Below are positions 31,763 to 40,094 of a stretch of 52,183 bases of DNA, piece after piece (the first letter of the stretch is position 1; the number at the start of each line of letters is the position of its first letter). Source of the DNA: an uncultured Elusimicrobiales bacterium (GTDB lineage Bacteria; Elusimicrobiota; Elusimicrobia; Elusimicrobiales; Elusimicrobiaceae). The notes beneath the pieces were generated by a model. It saw only the letters and a list, made by a program, of their open reading frames with translations, ran no database searches and was not told where the DNA came from. The stretch covers positions 1 through 52,183 of the forward strand of contig CAJTJT010000009.1 of assembly GCA_910576915.1 (NCBI GenBank). Reading direction: 5' to 3'. The position numbers and the translations under genes are program-made.

Positions 31763-33844
31763 ATGAAATACTGGTTTTTTGACGGAAACGACGTAATCGG
31801 CCCTTTTACGCCGCGGGAACTCGCGGCGCGGGCGGATTTTTCCGTCGCTTCCAGCCTGGTCTGCCCGGAAAATTTCAGCGAAGACGGGGACAGCTGGAAA
31901 ACCGCCGCTTCGTTTACGGATTTCGGGCCGGACGCTTTGTCGTCCGGCTCCGCCGTATCCGGGGACGCTGCGCCCGCCGTGCCGGAGCCGGATGCATCGC
32001 CCGACGAAGAAACCGCTCTGTTTGATAAAGAAATGGATACGTTTCTTAAAAACCCGTCCATTTTAGCCGGCACCGCCGCACCCGCGCCCGAAGGCCCCGC
32101 GCTTGAAATCCCCAAAAAACCGGCCAAGCCCGGCCCGATTGAAGATTATTTTAATAACATCAACGGCGAAGATTTGGGCGATATTTTGGGCATCCCGGAC
32201 CCGAATGAAAATTCGGATATGAACCTTCCCCGCGTGGTGGACGGACATTTTGAACACACCGCTCCGCCCACGGATAAAGAAATCGATTTTGTGGAAGACG
32301 AACCCGAAGAGGACGAAGCTGCCGCGGAAGAAGCCTCTGCGGAAGAAACGCCGGAACCGCCGTTGCCGCCGCAGGAGGAGGAAACTCCCGCCGCGCCGCC
32401 GTCCGCGCCCGTGCCTCCCGCCGAACAACCTCTGCCGGAAATAAAACCCGTCAAACGGGAAGACCCGGTCCTTTCCGTGCCGATATCGGCGGCGGAAGAA
32501 GAAGACCTTTGCGTCGTGTTGCCGGGAAAATCCGCCGCTGAAGAGGCCCCGGCTGACGTACCCGCGGAGCCGGAACAACCGTTGCCGCCACAGGAAGAAA
32601 CTCCCGCCGGGCCGACGGATTCCCCCGCGCCTGCGGCTGTACAACCCGCCGCTCCCGAAGAAAAAGAACCCGAACAGGCGTCCGCTGTGGAGGAGGAATC
32701 TCCTGCCGCTGCTAACGAAGAAGCCGCTCCGGCGGAAGCGGAAAACTCCCACGCGGAGCCGGAAACGGAACCGTCCGCGCAGGAAGCGCAAGACGAACTC
32801 CGGGAAGAACAGCCCGTTTGCGGTCCTGCCCCGTTGGAAGAAGAAACCCTTTCTACCTGTACCCTGCCTTTGATTGGCGAGCGGGAAAATGCAGTTTCCC
32901 TGCCCACTGTGCCGGAAGACGGAGCTCCGTTTGTACCGCCGGAATCCGCCCTGCCGGATTTTGCGCCGCAGGAGGAGAAAACCCCGGCGGAACAGGAAGC
33001 CGCAGTACCCGAAGAAAAACCGTCCGAGCCGGAAATGTCCGCGCCTGCGGAACCGTCTGCCCCCGCGGAGCCGGAAGAGTTGGTTCCTGCCTCCGGGCCG
33101 GCTGAAGCCGCGGAGGAAGAGGACCCTAAAACGCAAACCGTGCGGGATATTTTGCGCGGCGAACTGTCGCTCCCGCCCGGGCCGGAAGAACTGAAAGAAC
33201 CCCTTAAAACGGTGCCCGTGGAACCCAGCCTGAACCAGGTAAAAACCAAATTAAAACAAACGCCGGAAATTGAACAATTTTTAACCACGCAAAGCCAAAT
33301 CGTGCGCCGCTCCCGCAACCGCAAAGCCAATTTAATGCTGTGGGTACTGGCCGCTTTACTGGCGGTCGGCGTGATTTTTATGTCCCTTCGTTACTTGGGC
33401 CGTCCGGCCGCCGGGCCGGAAACTCCGGCGCGTGAAGCGGAAAAAACGGTTTCCGTTCCCCGGGTAGACTCCCCGGCACGCGCGTCTTCCGCCGCCCCGG
33501 CCGTTCCCTCCGCGTCACGCAGCGCGCTGGAAACGCCCGTACCTCCGCCCGCTCCGCTCTCGGCGAGCGATAAAGCCTTGGCCGCGGTGCAAAACCATCA
33601 GCTTCCCGGCGGAAAGGGCACGGTTGCTTCTTACTTCGACCGTATTTACAAAACGCAGCTGGCGCAAGGATATACGGGGAATTGGTCCGCCGAGGCTTTG
33701 CATAAAAATACATATATTGTAAAATACAGACTAAGCAAAACACGCATGGAACCCATCGTGTACGTGTTCCAAGCGGACGCCGCCCGCGGAAAACTGACGG
33801 GGGCGCTTAATAACGTCGCCCTGGATTTGGTGGGCAAGATTTGA
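31763..33844 (+). CDS. GYF_2-like, Pro/Glu/Ala-rich single-pass membrane protein
   Basis: This 693-residue protein starts at MKYWFFDGNDVIGPFTPREL, with AAGGA before ATG; a GTG nine codons upstream is less likely. Residues 1-50 resemble a GYF_2 domain (YWFFDGN-VIGPF-L). About 450 residues of low-complexity acidic Pro/Glu/Ala follow, then a basic stretch and one transmembrane helix (about 524-545). A C-terminal domain of about 90 residues (GKGTVASYFDRIYKTQLAQGY...) faces the periplasm. The tail-like linker would let the GYF domain reach proline-rich partners in the cytoplasm. The gene lies 53 bases before pilT, so a link to the pilus machine or polarity is possible. Function is unknown. Confidence 0.7.
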   Translation: MKYWFFDGNDVIGPFTPRELAARADFSVASSLVCPENFSEDGDSWKTAASFTDFGPDALSSGSAVSGDAAPAVPEPDASPDEETALFDKEMDTFLKNPSILAGTAAPAPEGPALEIPKKPAKPGPIEDYFNNINGEDLGDILGIPDPNENSDMNLPRVVDGHFEHTAPPTDKEIDFVEDEPEEDEAAAEEASAEETPEPPLPPQEEETPAAPPSAPVPPAEQPLPEIKPVKREDPVLSVPISAAEEEDLCVVLPGKSAAEEAPADVPAEPEQPLPPQEETPAGPTDSPAPAAVQPAAPEEKEPEQASAVEEESPAAANEEAAPAEAENSHAEPETEPSAQEAQDELREEQPVCGPAPLEEETLSTCTLPLIGERENAVSLPTVPEDGAPFVPPESALPDFAPQEEKTPAEQEAAVPEEKPSEPEMSAPAEPSAPAEPEELVPASGPAEAAEEEDPKTQTVRDILRGELSLPPGPEELKEPLKTVPVEPSLNQVKTKLKQTPEIEQFLTTQSQIVRRSRNRKANLMLWVLAALLAVGVIFMSLRYLGRPAAGPETPAREAEKTVSVPRVDSPARASSAAPAVPSASRSALETPVPPPAPLSASDKALAAVQNHQLPGGKGTVASYFDRIYKTQLAQGYTGNWSAEALHKNTYIVKYRLSKTRMEPIVYVFQADAARGKLTGALNNVALDLVGKI

Positions 33845-33897
33845 CGGTATAACAAGCCCGGCGCAGGGCCGGATATTTTTAATTAAGAGAGGGTTTT

Positions 33898-35001
33898 ATG
33901 GCAGAACAGCAACCGATGGTTAAAGCCACGATGGACGATTTGTTTAAGTTGATGAAAGCGAAAAACGCTTCCGATATTCACCTGACGGTCGGTGTGCCGC
34001 CGGTGCTCCGTATTCAGGGCCGCCTGTACCAAACGCCTTTTGAACCCCTTACCAAAGAAAGCGCGCAAACGCTTATTTACTCCATTTTAAACGACGAACA
34101 ACGCCAAACCTTTGAAGACAAACTGGAGCTGGACTGCTCTATCGGGCTTAAATCGCTCGGCCGTCTCCGTGTAAACGTCTATAAACAAAAAGGCTGTGTG
34201 GCCGCCGCGTTCCGTTCCATTCCCAACGAATTTAAATCTTTCGAAGAACTTAACCTCCCGCCCGTGGTGTATAACATCATGAAGTTAAATAAAGGGCTTG
34301 TACTGGTGACGGGGTGCACGGGTTCCGGTAAATCTACGTCTTTGGCCAGCATGATTAACTATTTAAACATGAACGAAAGCAACCACATCATGACGGTGGA
34401 AGACCCTATCGAATTCGTACATCCGCACAAACGCAGTATCGTCAACCAGCGCGAAGTGGGTGCGGACACCCACACGTTTGCCGACGCGCTGAAACACTTT
34501 TTGCGTCAGGACCCGGATATTATTCTGGTGGGCGAGTTGCGTGACATTGAAACCATGGAAGCGTGTTTGACGCTGGCCGAAACGGGCCACTTGGTGTTCG
34601 CCACCCTGCACACCAACGACGCCGTGCAGTCCATCAACCGTATCATCGACGTATTCCCGCCCAGCCAGCAGCCGCAGATCCGCACGCAGCTGTCCTTCGT
34701 GCTGGAAGCGATTATTTCCCAGCAGTTAATCCCCACCCTTACGGGCGGGCGCGCCATGGCGGCCGAAGTGATGCTTGCCAACTCCGCCATCCGCAGCTTA
34801 ATCCGCGACGGTAAACCCGAGCAGATTCTCTCCACCATGCAAACCAACGCCGGTATGGGTATGATTACCATGAACCAGGCGCTGGGCGATTTGTACATGC
34901 AAAAGAAAATCAGCTATCAGGAAGCCATCGGCCACACGAGCGACCCGTCCGGCCTTAAAACTTACTTGCAGCAAAAACTGGGCACCGCCAATTTTAAATA
35001 A
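33898..35001 (+). CDS. pilT: Pilus retraction ATPase PilT
   Basis: This 367-residue secretion-type ATPase has an N-terminal PAS-like domain (LMKAKNASDIHLTVGVPPVLR) and Walker A GCTGSGKST (about 139-147). It also has the Asp box VEDPIEFVH, Walker B-like IILVGELRD, and the His box LAETGHLVFATLHTND. The C-terminal AIRSLIRDGK matches the PilT retraction signature AIRNLIRE. It powers retraction of type IV pili (twitching, DNA uptake). AAGAGAGGG is the ribosome site. It is the only pilus assembly gene in the window, so the other parts (pilB, C, D, M-Q) lie elsewhere. Confidence 0.95.
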   Translation: MAEQQPMVKATMDDLFKLMKAKNASDIHLTVGVPPVLRIQGRLYQTPFEPLTKESAQTLIYSILNDEQRQTFEDKLELDCSIGLKSLGRLRVNVYKQKGCVAAAFRSIPNEFKSFEELNLPPVVYNIMKLNKGLVLVTGCTGSGKSTSLASMINYLNMNESNHIMTVEDPIEFVHPHKRSIVNQREVGADTHTFADALKHFLRQDPDIILVGELRDIETMEACLTLAETGHLVFATLHTNDAVQSINRIIDVFPPSQQPQIRTQLSFVLEAIISQQLIPTLTGGRAMAAEVMLANSAIRSLIRDGKPEQILSTMQTNAGMGMITMNQALGDLYMQKKISYQEAIGHTSDPSGLKTYLQQKLGTANFK

Positions 35002-35023
35002 CTCGGGCGGAAAATTCTTGTTT

Positions 35024-35060
35024 ACCAGCCTTTAAACAAAAGTTTAAAGGCTGGTTTTTT
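35024..35060 (+). terminator. Terminator of pilT
   Basis: ACCAGCCTTTAAAC (35024-35037) pairs perfectly with GTTTAAAGGCTGGT (35042-35055), then TTTTT. Confidence 0.92.
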
Positions 35061-35074
35061 ACAGGGGGACGGTT

Positions 35075-35704
35075 ATGGAAGTGAAATGGTCACATACGGA
35101 AAATTTAAGCCAAACGGTGCGGAACCCGAACATCATTATAAAAGGCTCCCACAGCTACTACAGCGGTGCGTGGGACGGCGCGTTTGAAGACCGCGCCGTG
35201 CGTTACCTGTATGGGGACGAGCACAGCCGCAAAAATTGGCAGTCCGCCTGGGAGCCGGATAAATTGTATATCGGTGATTATGTTTCCATCGGCCCGGAAG
35301 CAGTCATTTTGATGGGCGGAAACCATACGCACCGTACGGACTGGATTTCCTGCTATCCGTTTGCGGATAAAGTGCTGGAATCCTACCGCGGCAAGGGCGA
35401 CACGGTCATTAAAGACGGCGTGTGGATTGGCCTTCGCGCGCTTATTATGCCGGGCGTAACCATCGGCGAGGGGGCCGTTGTGGCCGCCGGGGCGGTGGTA
35501 ACAAAAGATTTGGAGCCTTATACTATTTACGGCGGAAACCCCGCCAAAGAAATCCGCAAACGGTTTGCGCCGGAGGATATCAAACGGATTTTAAAGCTCC
35601 GAATTTATGACTGGCCGGAAGAAAAATTTAACGCGTTAAAACCGTTTATTTGCGCGGGCGACGCGGCCGCGCTGGAGCAGGCAGCGGCCGCTTATGCGGG
35701 TTAG
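35075..35704 (+). CDS. Hexapeptide (XAT/CatB-type) O-acetyltransferase
   Basis: This 209-residue left-handed beta-helix acetyltransferase has IGDYVSIGPEAVILMGGNHTHRTDWISCYPF, with the probable catalytic His in the excluded loop. It then shows hexapeptide repeats (IKDGVWIGLRALIMPGVTIGEGAVVAAGAVVTKDL) and YGGNPAKEIRKRF. Length and loop are those of the xenobiotic acetyltransferase group, which includes type B chloramphenicol and streptogramin enzymes. Sugar or lipopolysaccharide acetylation is equally possible, and drug resistance cannot be claimed. GGGGG precedes ATG. It lies just after the pilT terminator. Confidence 0.85.
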   Translation: MEVKWSHTENLSQTVRNPNIIIKGSHSYYSGAWDGAFEDRAVRYLYGDEHSRKNWQSAWEPDKLYIGDYVSIGPEAVILMGGNHTHRTDWISCYPFADKVLESYRGKGDTVIKDGVWIGLRALIMPGVTIGEGAVVAAGAVVTKDLEPYTIYGGNPAKEIRKRFAPEDIKRILKLRIYDWPEEKFNALKPFICAGDAAALEQAAAAYAG

Positions 35705-35732
35705 CTTGCTTTTAGGCGGAAAAACGCTATAC

Positions 35733-35738
35733 TATAAT
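35733..35738 (+). promoter_or_regulatory. -10 box of the metzincin gene
   Basis: TATAAT here, or the overlapping TATACT (35728-35733) with TTGCTT 16 bp upstream, starts a short leader with AAGG before ATG. Confidence 0.45.
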
Positions 35739-35770
35739 ATCTATCAAAATTTATTTTAAGGCAAACGCAT

Positions 35771-37216
35771 ATGAAATGGATGCTTCCTTTGACGGTTCTG
35801 TGCTTCCCGTTGGCGGCTTTTTCGGCCCTGTGGGGCGTGGTGGGGGATTATGATTTACCCCGTACGCCGGAGGGAATGTCGCGCCTTGCCGGGTTGGAAC
35901 AGCCTGTTTCACCAACGCCGGGGGAGCGGTATTTGCTTAAACCCGTGTTAGGGGGAGCGTCGGTAAAAGTTTTTTTAGACCCCGGAGAAGAATCCGAAGA
36001 AACCCTGGCCCAATACCGGGAAAAAATCAAAGAAGCGTATAACAACTGGTTTTTGAATGCGGCGAAAGAAATCCGTAAGTCCGGCCGCACGCAGGAATTT
36101 GCCGATATTTTGCCTGTGTTGGATAAAGGCATTCCCGTGGAATTTGTGCCGTCCGGGGAAGATATTTTCGTTAAATTTGAGGACCGCCAGGAAGTCCCCC
36201 GGTTGTGCGGCGCAGTGGCGGCACCTGCGTGTTATCTTTTTGAGGGTCCTAAAATTTATGTGTCTAAAAATCCGCGCAGCCAGAAACCCGTTAAAGGTTT
36301 GTTGGGCCCCGGTTCCGGCAAATTGATGTTTGCCAATTTGATGCACGAGATCGGTCATTCGCTGGGGTTCAGCGACCAATATGCCCAGGCGCGTTTCACT
36401 ACCCATCCTATTTATCATGGAGATAAGACGGATTCCACGGTTATGAACAAGACTGTCAATTTAACGTGTGATGACGCGGACGGTATGATTAATCTGATTG
36501 ATCTTACGCTCGGAAAACGCCGCGGCGGGCGGGTAGGATGGCGGAGCCTGTGCCGGAATTCAAAAACGTATTATATCGGCGGAACGGCGCTGGGCAACGG
36601 GCCGTATATGATGTGGCCGAAGGAGAATGGCAACGTGTGGATGCTGCGGGAATACTGGGCGGACGGCATACAAGGAAGAGAATTGAGCATGGCCTGGGGA
36701 AAGGGTATTTCGCTGTTTGAGCCGTTTGCTGAGGTGGTTGTGGAGCGGGACGCTATTGGCCGGCCCGTATTGGCACAGGGGCCGCGCGGGGAAAAAGTGT
36801 ACTATTCGTATCAGTACGGCCGGAAGATGCGTTTTGTTACGGCGGGCGATAAGATTTTATTATTGGAGCGGCGGGAGAGAAATTTACCGAAAGAAAAAAG
36901 TTTTGACAAAATAATAATTGCCTTTACGCATAACGGAAAATCTGCTTTGCTGGAGGCGGACCGGCGGTCCTCTTACGGTTCTTTGTCTTATAAAGAAGAC
37001 GGGAATGCGCTGACGGTAAATTTGACGTTTAAAAAAGGCAAAGTGGAGCATCGCTCCGGAAACGGCGGGAAGGACGCCCTTCCCCACGGTGTGGCGCTGG
37101 GTATGGCCGCTGCGCCCGGAGCCGTAAGCATGCAGGCGCAGGTAAAGAACCAGCTTGTTCAAAAAGAGCGGGCGGAACTGGAAAGAAAGCTGACGGAGTG
37201 GTATTTGGGCCTTTAA
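35771..37216 (+). CDS. Secreted metzincin-like zinc protease
   Basis: This 481-residue protein has a signal peptide (MKWMLPLTVLCFPLAAFSA). The zinc motif HEIGHSLGFSD (192-202) fits HExxHxxGxxD, with His192, Glu193, His196 and Asp202 as ligands or catalyst. A following STVMNKT (Met225) could be the Met-turn of metzincins. The C-terminal 240 residues are an unrecognised beta-rich domain. It probably cuts proteins outside the cell. The HxxGxxD variant is known from snapalysin-type proteases. Compared with those small enzymes it is long. A terminator follows at 37331-37362. Confidence 0.8.
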   Translation: MKWMLPLTVLCFPLAAFSALWGVVGDYDLPRTPEGMSRLAGLEQPVSPTPGERYLLKPVLGGASVKVFLDPGEESEETLAQYREKIKEAYNNWFLNAAKEIRKSGRTQEFADILPVLDKGIPVEFVPSGEDIFVKFEDRQEVPRLCGAVAAPACYLFEGPKIYVSKNPRSQKPVKGLLGPGSGKLMFANLMHEIGHSLGFSDQYAQARFTTHPIYHGDKTDSTVMNKTVNLTCDDADGMINLIDLTLGKRRGGRVGWRSLCRNSKTYYIGGTALGNGPYMMWPKENGNVWMLREYWADGIQGRELSMAWGKGISLFEPFAEVVVERDAIGRPVLAQGPRGEKVYYSYQYGRKMRFVTAGDKILLLERRERNLPKEKSFDKIIIAFTHNGKSALLEADRRSSYGSLSYKEDGNALTVNLTFKKGKVEHRSGNGGKDALPHGVALGMAAAPGAVSMQAQVKNQLVQKERAELERKLTEWYLGL

Positions 37217-37538
37217 CCCGTCGCGCGCAAATTGCTCCGGCGGAATAGAAAGCGGGTAAAAACAGTTCGGGCCGATGGGATATACATTGTTTTCCTGCTT
37301 TTAGCAGCACAAAATTTATTAGTACCTGACAAAATACCCTGTGCTTTAGCGCGGGGTATTTTTATGCCTTGTAAATGTGTTTTTCCTTCCTGCCGTTCGA
37401 AAAAGCGTCCGAAACGGAAAAGGCGTTTTATTTGTTTGAACGGAGCGAGTTGTAAAATGCGCCGTATGGAACTGGATTTTATGGGTGCGGCCTGCGAGCT
37501 TTTTGTTACTTTTTGTCGATGCAAAAAGTAGTACATTT
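37217..37538 (+). other. Intergenic region with terminator and dispersed repeat
   Basis: After the protease gene there is a terminator (37331-37362). Bases of about 37395-37530 match, in inverted orientation, about 45475-45605 after dnaK; the shared landmarks are GCGAGTTGTAAAA and GGCCTGCGAG. A CTTTTTGT-like / GCAAAAAGTA hairpin lies at 37511-37530. Small open frames here (for example 37232-37531) look like repeat sequence, not genes. Confidence 0.55.
37331..37362 (+). terminator. Terminator of the metzincin gene
   Basis: AAAATACCC (37331-37339) pairs with GGGTATTTT (37354-37362), followed by TAT. Confidence 0.75.
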
Positions 37539-37589
37539 GCTGGCGACATGTCCTAAATAGTGTGGCTTAAACTAGTCTAATGAGCGCGG
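37521..37589 (+). repeat. Upstream module of T12 promoter, copy 3
   Basis: This stretch is nearly identical to 4358-4428 and similar to 226-276 from 37537 onwards. It lies 40 bases before the T12 promoter of the second Cys-rich surface gene. Confidence 0.65.
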
Positions 37590-37628
37590 ATAATCTCCGC
37601 GGCCTGGAAGGCCCCCAGCCTCTGGGGC

Positions 37629-37656
37629 TTGCATTGTTTTTTTTTTTTGATACAGT
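37629..37656 (+). promoter_or_regulatory. T12-spacer promoter of the 37741 surface gene
   Basis: TTGCAT (37629-37634), TG, twelve T (37637-37648), GA, TACAGT (37651-37656). A hairpin CCCCAG-CCT-CTGGGG lies just before the -35 box. It has the same size as at 288-302 but another sequence. Leader bases 37661-37670 can pair with 37721-37730, next to AGGAGG. Confidence 0.65.
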
Positions 37657-37740
37657 GGGGAAAACGGTCTGATGGCGCTTTTTCCCTATCTTATGTTTTT
37701 CTCTGTTGTAAAGCCCGTATAGGCCGTTTTAGGAGGTATT

Positions 37741-38766
37741 ATGAAACGGCTATTTATATTTAGTTTGTTGTTGCTGTCTTCGGCGGCGTATGCCAAAAAC
37801 AAAATCAGTATGGTAACATATTTCCCGGTTCCGTACGTAGCGTATTCCCAGGTGAATACCACGGACCAAATGGATATCGGCTTAACGAGCACCTGCGATA
37901 TGAAATTAGGCTGTTCGGAACCTTCCGCCACGTTAAACGCCACACGGGTAAATTTAAAGGGCGGCAAATTAAACTTGGATGGCGGACGCGGGATAAAGGG
38001 CTATGCGCTCAGTTTAGGCAGTGGTAACGGCGAAGGCAAAATCTCATTCCAAAATGTGCGTATCCAAACGGGCAATATGGAAAGCGTAAACGCGGCAGAT
38101 ATTAAAGCTACCAACTTAAATTTATTCGGCAAAGCGTTCCCCAGCTGTAAAGCCGCCAACAGCGAAAGCGGCGGACAGATGCAATGGGCGAGCTTAAAAC
38201 TCAAAGGTGCGTCTTCAAATGAACTTTATTTGATGTGCGGAGATTTTGGAACCTCCACCTGTGCTCCGACGCATAACGGGCAGGAAGTGTATACGGGGGA
38301 ATGTCCGAGCGGGCAGACCGGGACGGTTACGTATACGTGGGATTATACTGCTTGCAAATATAATGAAAGTTCTACGTGTGAAGGCTGTACTTGGAAATAT
38401 GAGAAATGGACGGATTATCCGTATGATGCTGTTCGTAATGGAACGCCGCAGAATGCAATTTATTGCCCTGACGGTAGTGATGTAGAAAAATATAAGCAGT
38501 GGCGTAAAAGCGGAATGACCAGAACAGAATATGTTCGGTGGGTTTGTTCTCCGGTAGTTCCAAATCTCGGAGGGGCTCAGGTATGGATTGCTCAATATGA
38601 CTCTACAAATCCCTATAGAATTTGTACTCAGGTGGATAATCCGCCGGTTCCTACCAGTGAGAAAGATTTGTGTATTATGGAAAGTTCTTTTTGTAATGCG
38701 TACCCTGATCAAGCGGCAGACTGCCCATACCGTTCAGTATCATTGTATCGTGCCGTTTGTAAATAA
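37741..38766 (+). CDS. Secreted Cys-rich surface protein with variable C-terminus
   Basis: This 341-residue paralogue of the 4572 protein has a signal peptide (MKRLFIFSLLLLSSAAYA). A constant N-terminal domain follows (KNKISMVTYFPVPYVAYSQV up to SSNELYLMCG, about residue 163). The remaining 178 residues are Cys- and aromatic-rich (for example NESSTCEGCTWKYEKW, KDLCIMESSFCNAYPDQAADC) and show no similarity to the C-terminus of the 4572 protein. No family is recognised. AGGAGG precedes ATG. The C-terminal part is slightly more AT-rich than the N-terminal part, compatible with replacement. The gene has its own T12 promoter. It ends 17 bases before a convergent gene, with no clear terminator. Confidence 0.8.
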   Translation: MKRLFIFSLLLLSSAAYAKNKISMVTYFPVPYVAYSQVNTTDQMDIGLTSTCDMKLGCSEPSATLNATRVNLKGGKLNLDGGRGIKGYALSLGSGNGEGKISFQNVRIQTGNMESVNAADIKATNLNLFGKAFPSCKAANSESGGQMQWASLKLKGASSNELYLMCGDFGTSTCAPTHNGQEVYTGECPSGQTGTVTYTWDYTACKYNESSTCEGCTWKYEKWTDYPYDAVRNGTPQNAIYCPDGSDVEKYKQWRKSGMTRTEYVRWVCSPVVPNLGGAQVWIAQYDSTNPYRICTQVDNPPVPTSEKDLCIMESSFCNAYPDQAADCPYRSVSLYRAVCK

Positions 38767-38783
38767 GGAGAACATTCGGAAAT

Positions 38784-39473
38784 TTAATCCGCCGCTTTTT
38801 GAAAGTTATTCACCCGTTTGAAAAAATCATTCCAGGCGGGTGAATTTTCATTTAACCGGCGGTTAAATTGTTTTTTGTATTTTTCAAACAGCGCGGCCAG
38901 TTTTTTGGAAATCTTTTCGTCCGTTTTTTCCTGCCGCCGGGCATATTCCTGCGCGGTTTTGCTTTGGCGCGCATTGGCCAGACTGGCTTTTTCGTCTTCG
39001 GCCAAAATATACATAATTTCTTTTTTGGCGTCTTCTCCAAACAGGGCGCCCGTTTCGTTGGCCAGCTGTGCGTTTTCGTTTCTTTTTTGAACCAAAAACG
39101 CTTCCAGCCGCGCCGAGGCTTCTTTTCCCAGCGCGTCGTTTTTAACGGGCGGGCGGAGGTCTTCCAGCGTTATTTGCATGAATGCGTTGCCGGAGTCTTT
39201 CTGCGGCGGGAGTGCTTTTTCGGCGGGGTTAACGAGTTTTACTTGTTTTTCTTTTTGAATCCACGTTTTTAAACGCCGTGCCGCCGTACTAAGGCGGGAG
39301 GGTTTAGTCTGCGGTTTGGGCGCCGGCTGCCTGAGCGGCAGCTGTAAGGCCTGGCGGCTTACGGGATATTGGGCGGCTTCTTGCATCATGGGCAGCACGC
39401 CGCCCAGCGTTTTGGCGATAAACTGCAGCGCCACCCCCAGCAATATCAAGCCCAAAATAAAGCGCAAGCGCAT
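38784..39473 (-). CDS. Membrane-anchored coiled-coil protein of unknown function
   Basis: This 229-residue protein begins with one hydrophobic segment (MRLRFILGLILLGVALQFIA), acting as signal anchor. It then has a Pro/Lys/Arg-rich linker and a long, highly charged helical region (about 110-229) that looks like a coiled coil. No family is recognised. It is the third gene of a minus-strand group tatD, lipoprotein, this gene, starting 15 bases after the lipoprotein stop with GGGGG as ribosome site. The two small envelope proteins may act together. Confidence 0.65.
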   Translation of the reverse strand: MRLRFILGLILLGVALQFIAKTLGGVLPMMQEAAQYPVSRQALQLPLRQPAPKPQTKPSRLSTAARRLKTWIQKEKQVKLVNPAEKALPPQKDSGNAFMQITLEDLRPPVKNDALGKEASARLEAFLVQKRNENAQLANETGALFGEDAKKEIMYILAEDEKASLANARQSKTAQEYARRQEKTDEKISKKLAALFEKYKKQFNRRLNENSPAWNDFFKRVNNFQKAAD

Positions 39474-39488
39474 AAGCGGCCCCCGGTG

Positions 39489-40064
39489 TTATAACTGCGT
39501 ATTTGTTTTTTTCAGTTTTTTAATGCTGCCGCGGTTTTGCGTCATTAACGCGTTAAGAGCCTGTTCCTGTTTGGTAAGCAGTTCTTTTTGTTGGGCGAAG
39601 TAGGCCGCAAAGTTGGCGGCGTCTTTGGCGGCTTGTTTAAGTTGTTTTTCCGTATTCGTGGTAATGATAAACGCTTTGGATTTTACCTGTCCGCCAAACG
39701 CGGCGTTAATATCATCCAGCGTTTTTTGGTTGGAAATTTGTACCGCATCCCACGCGCGTTTCATACGGATGCGTTCCGCATGCGGCGCTTTACCGGGGAG
39801 AGCGTCGGTTTCGATGGTGACGTCAATTACTTGCGGCTGCGGTTGGGCGGCCGGGCGCGGAGCGGGGCGGTGTTCGCGGAATTGCAGGTCCTGCACGGCC
39901 GGCAGTTGGCGCGCGGAAGACGGCAGTTTGCTTAACGATTTCATCATTACGTTGGAATACTGCTGCATCCAGAACAGCCGGATTTGCTGGTCCTGCTCCG
40001 GCGAGGTACATCCCGCGGCGATGAGCGCGGCGGCGATAAAAATAAAAAAGTGTTGTTTTTTCAT
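39489..40064 (-). CDS. Lipoprotein of unknown function
   Basis: This 191-residue protein has a lipoprotein signal with lipobox ALIAAGC (Cys19), then a helical, Gln/Lys-rich chain with predicted coiled coil in its last 60 residues (AANFAAYFAQQKELLTKQEQALNAL). No family is recognised. AGGA lies before ATG. It begins 30 bases after tatD on the same strand and is followed by the membrane-anchored coiled-coil gene. Confidence 0.65.
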   Translation of the reverse strand: MKKQHFFIFIAAALIAAGCTSPEQDQQIRLFWMQQYSNVMMKSLSKLPSSARQLPAVQDLQFREHRPAPRPAAQPQPQVIDVTIETDALPGKAPHAERIRMKRAWDAVQISNQKTLDDINAAFGGQVKSKAFIITTNTEKQLKQAAKDAANFAAYFAQQKELLTKQEQALNALMTQNRGSIKKLKKTNTQL

Positions 40065-40094
40065 AACAAATCCTATTACAGCACTATAACAAAT

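Noticed and set aside
32063..33330. Long open frames on the minus strand opposite the Pro/Glu-rich gene
   Set aside because: They are low-complexity (Arg/Gly/Phe or Ser/Gly) mirror images of the biased codons on the plus strand, with no ribosome site or family.
37232..37531. A 99-codon open frame after the metzincin gene
   Set aside because: It spans a terminator and a dispersed repeat also found after dnaK, has no ribosome site, and has no protein family features.
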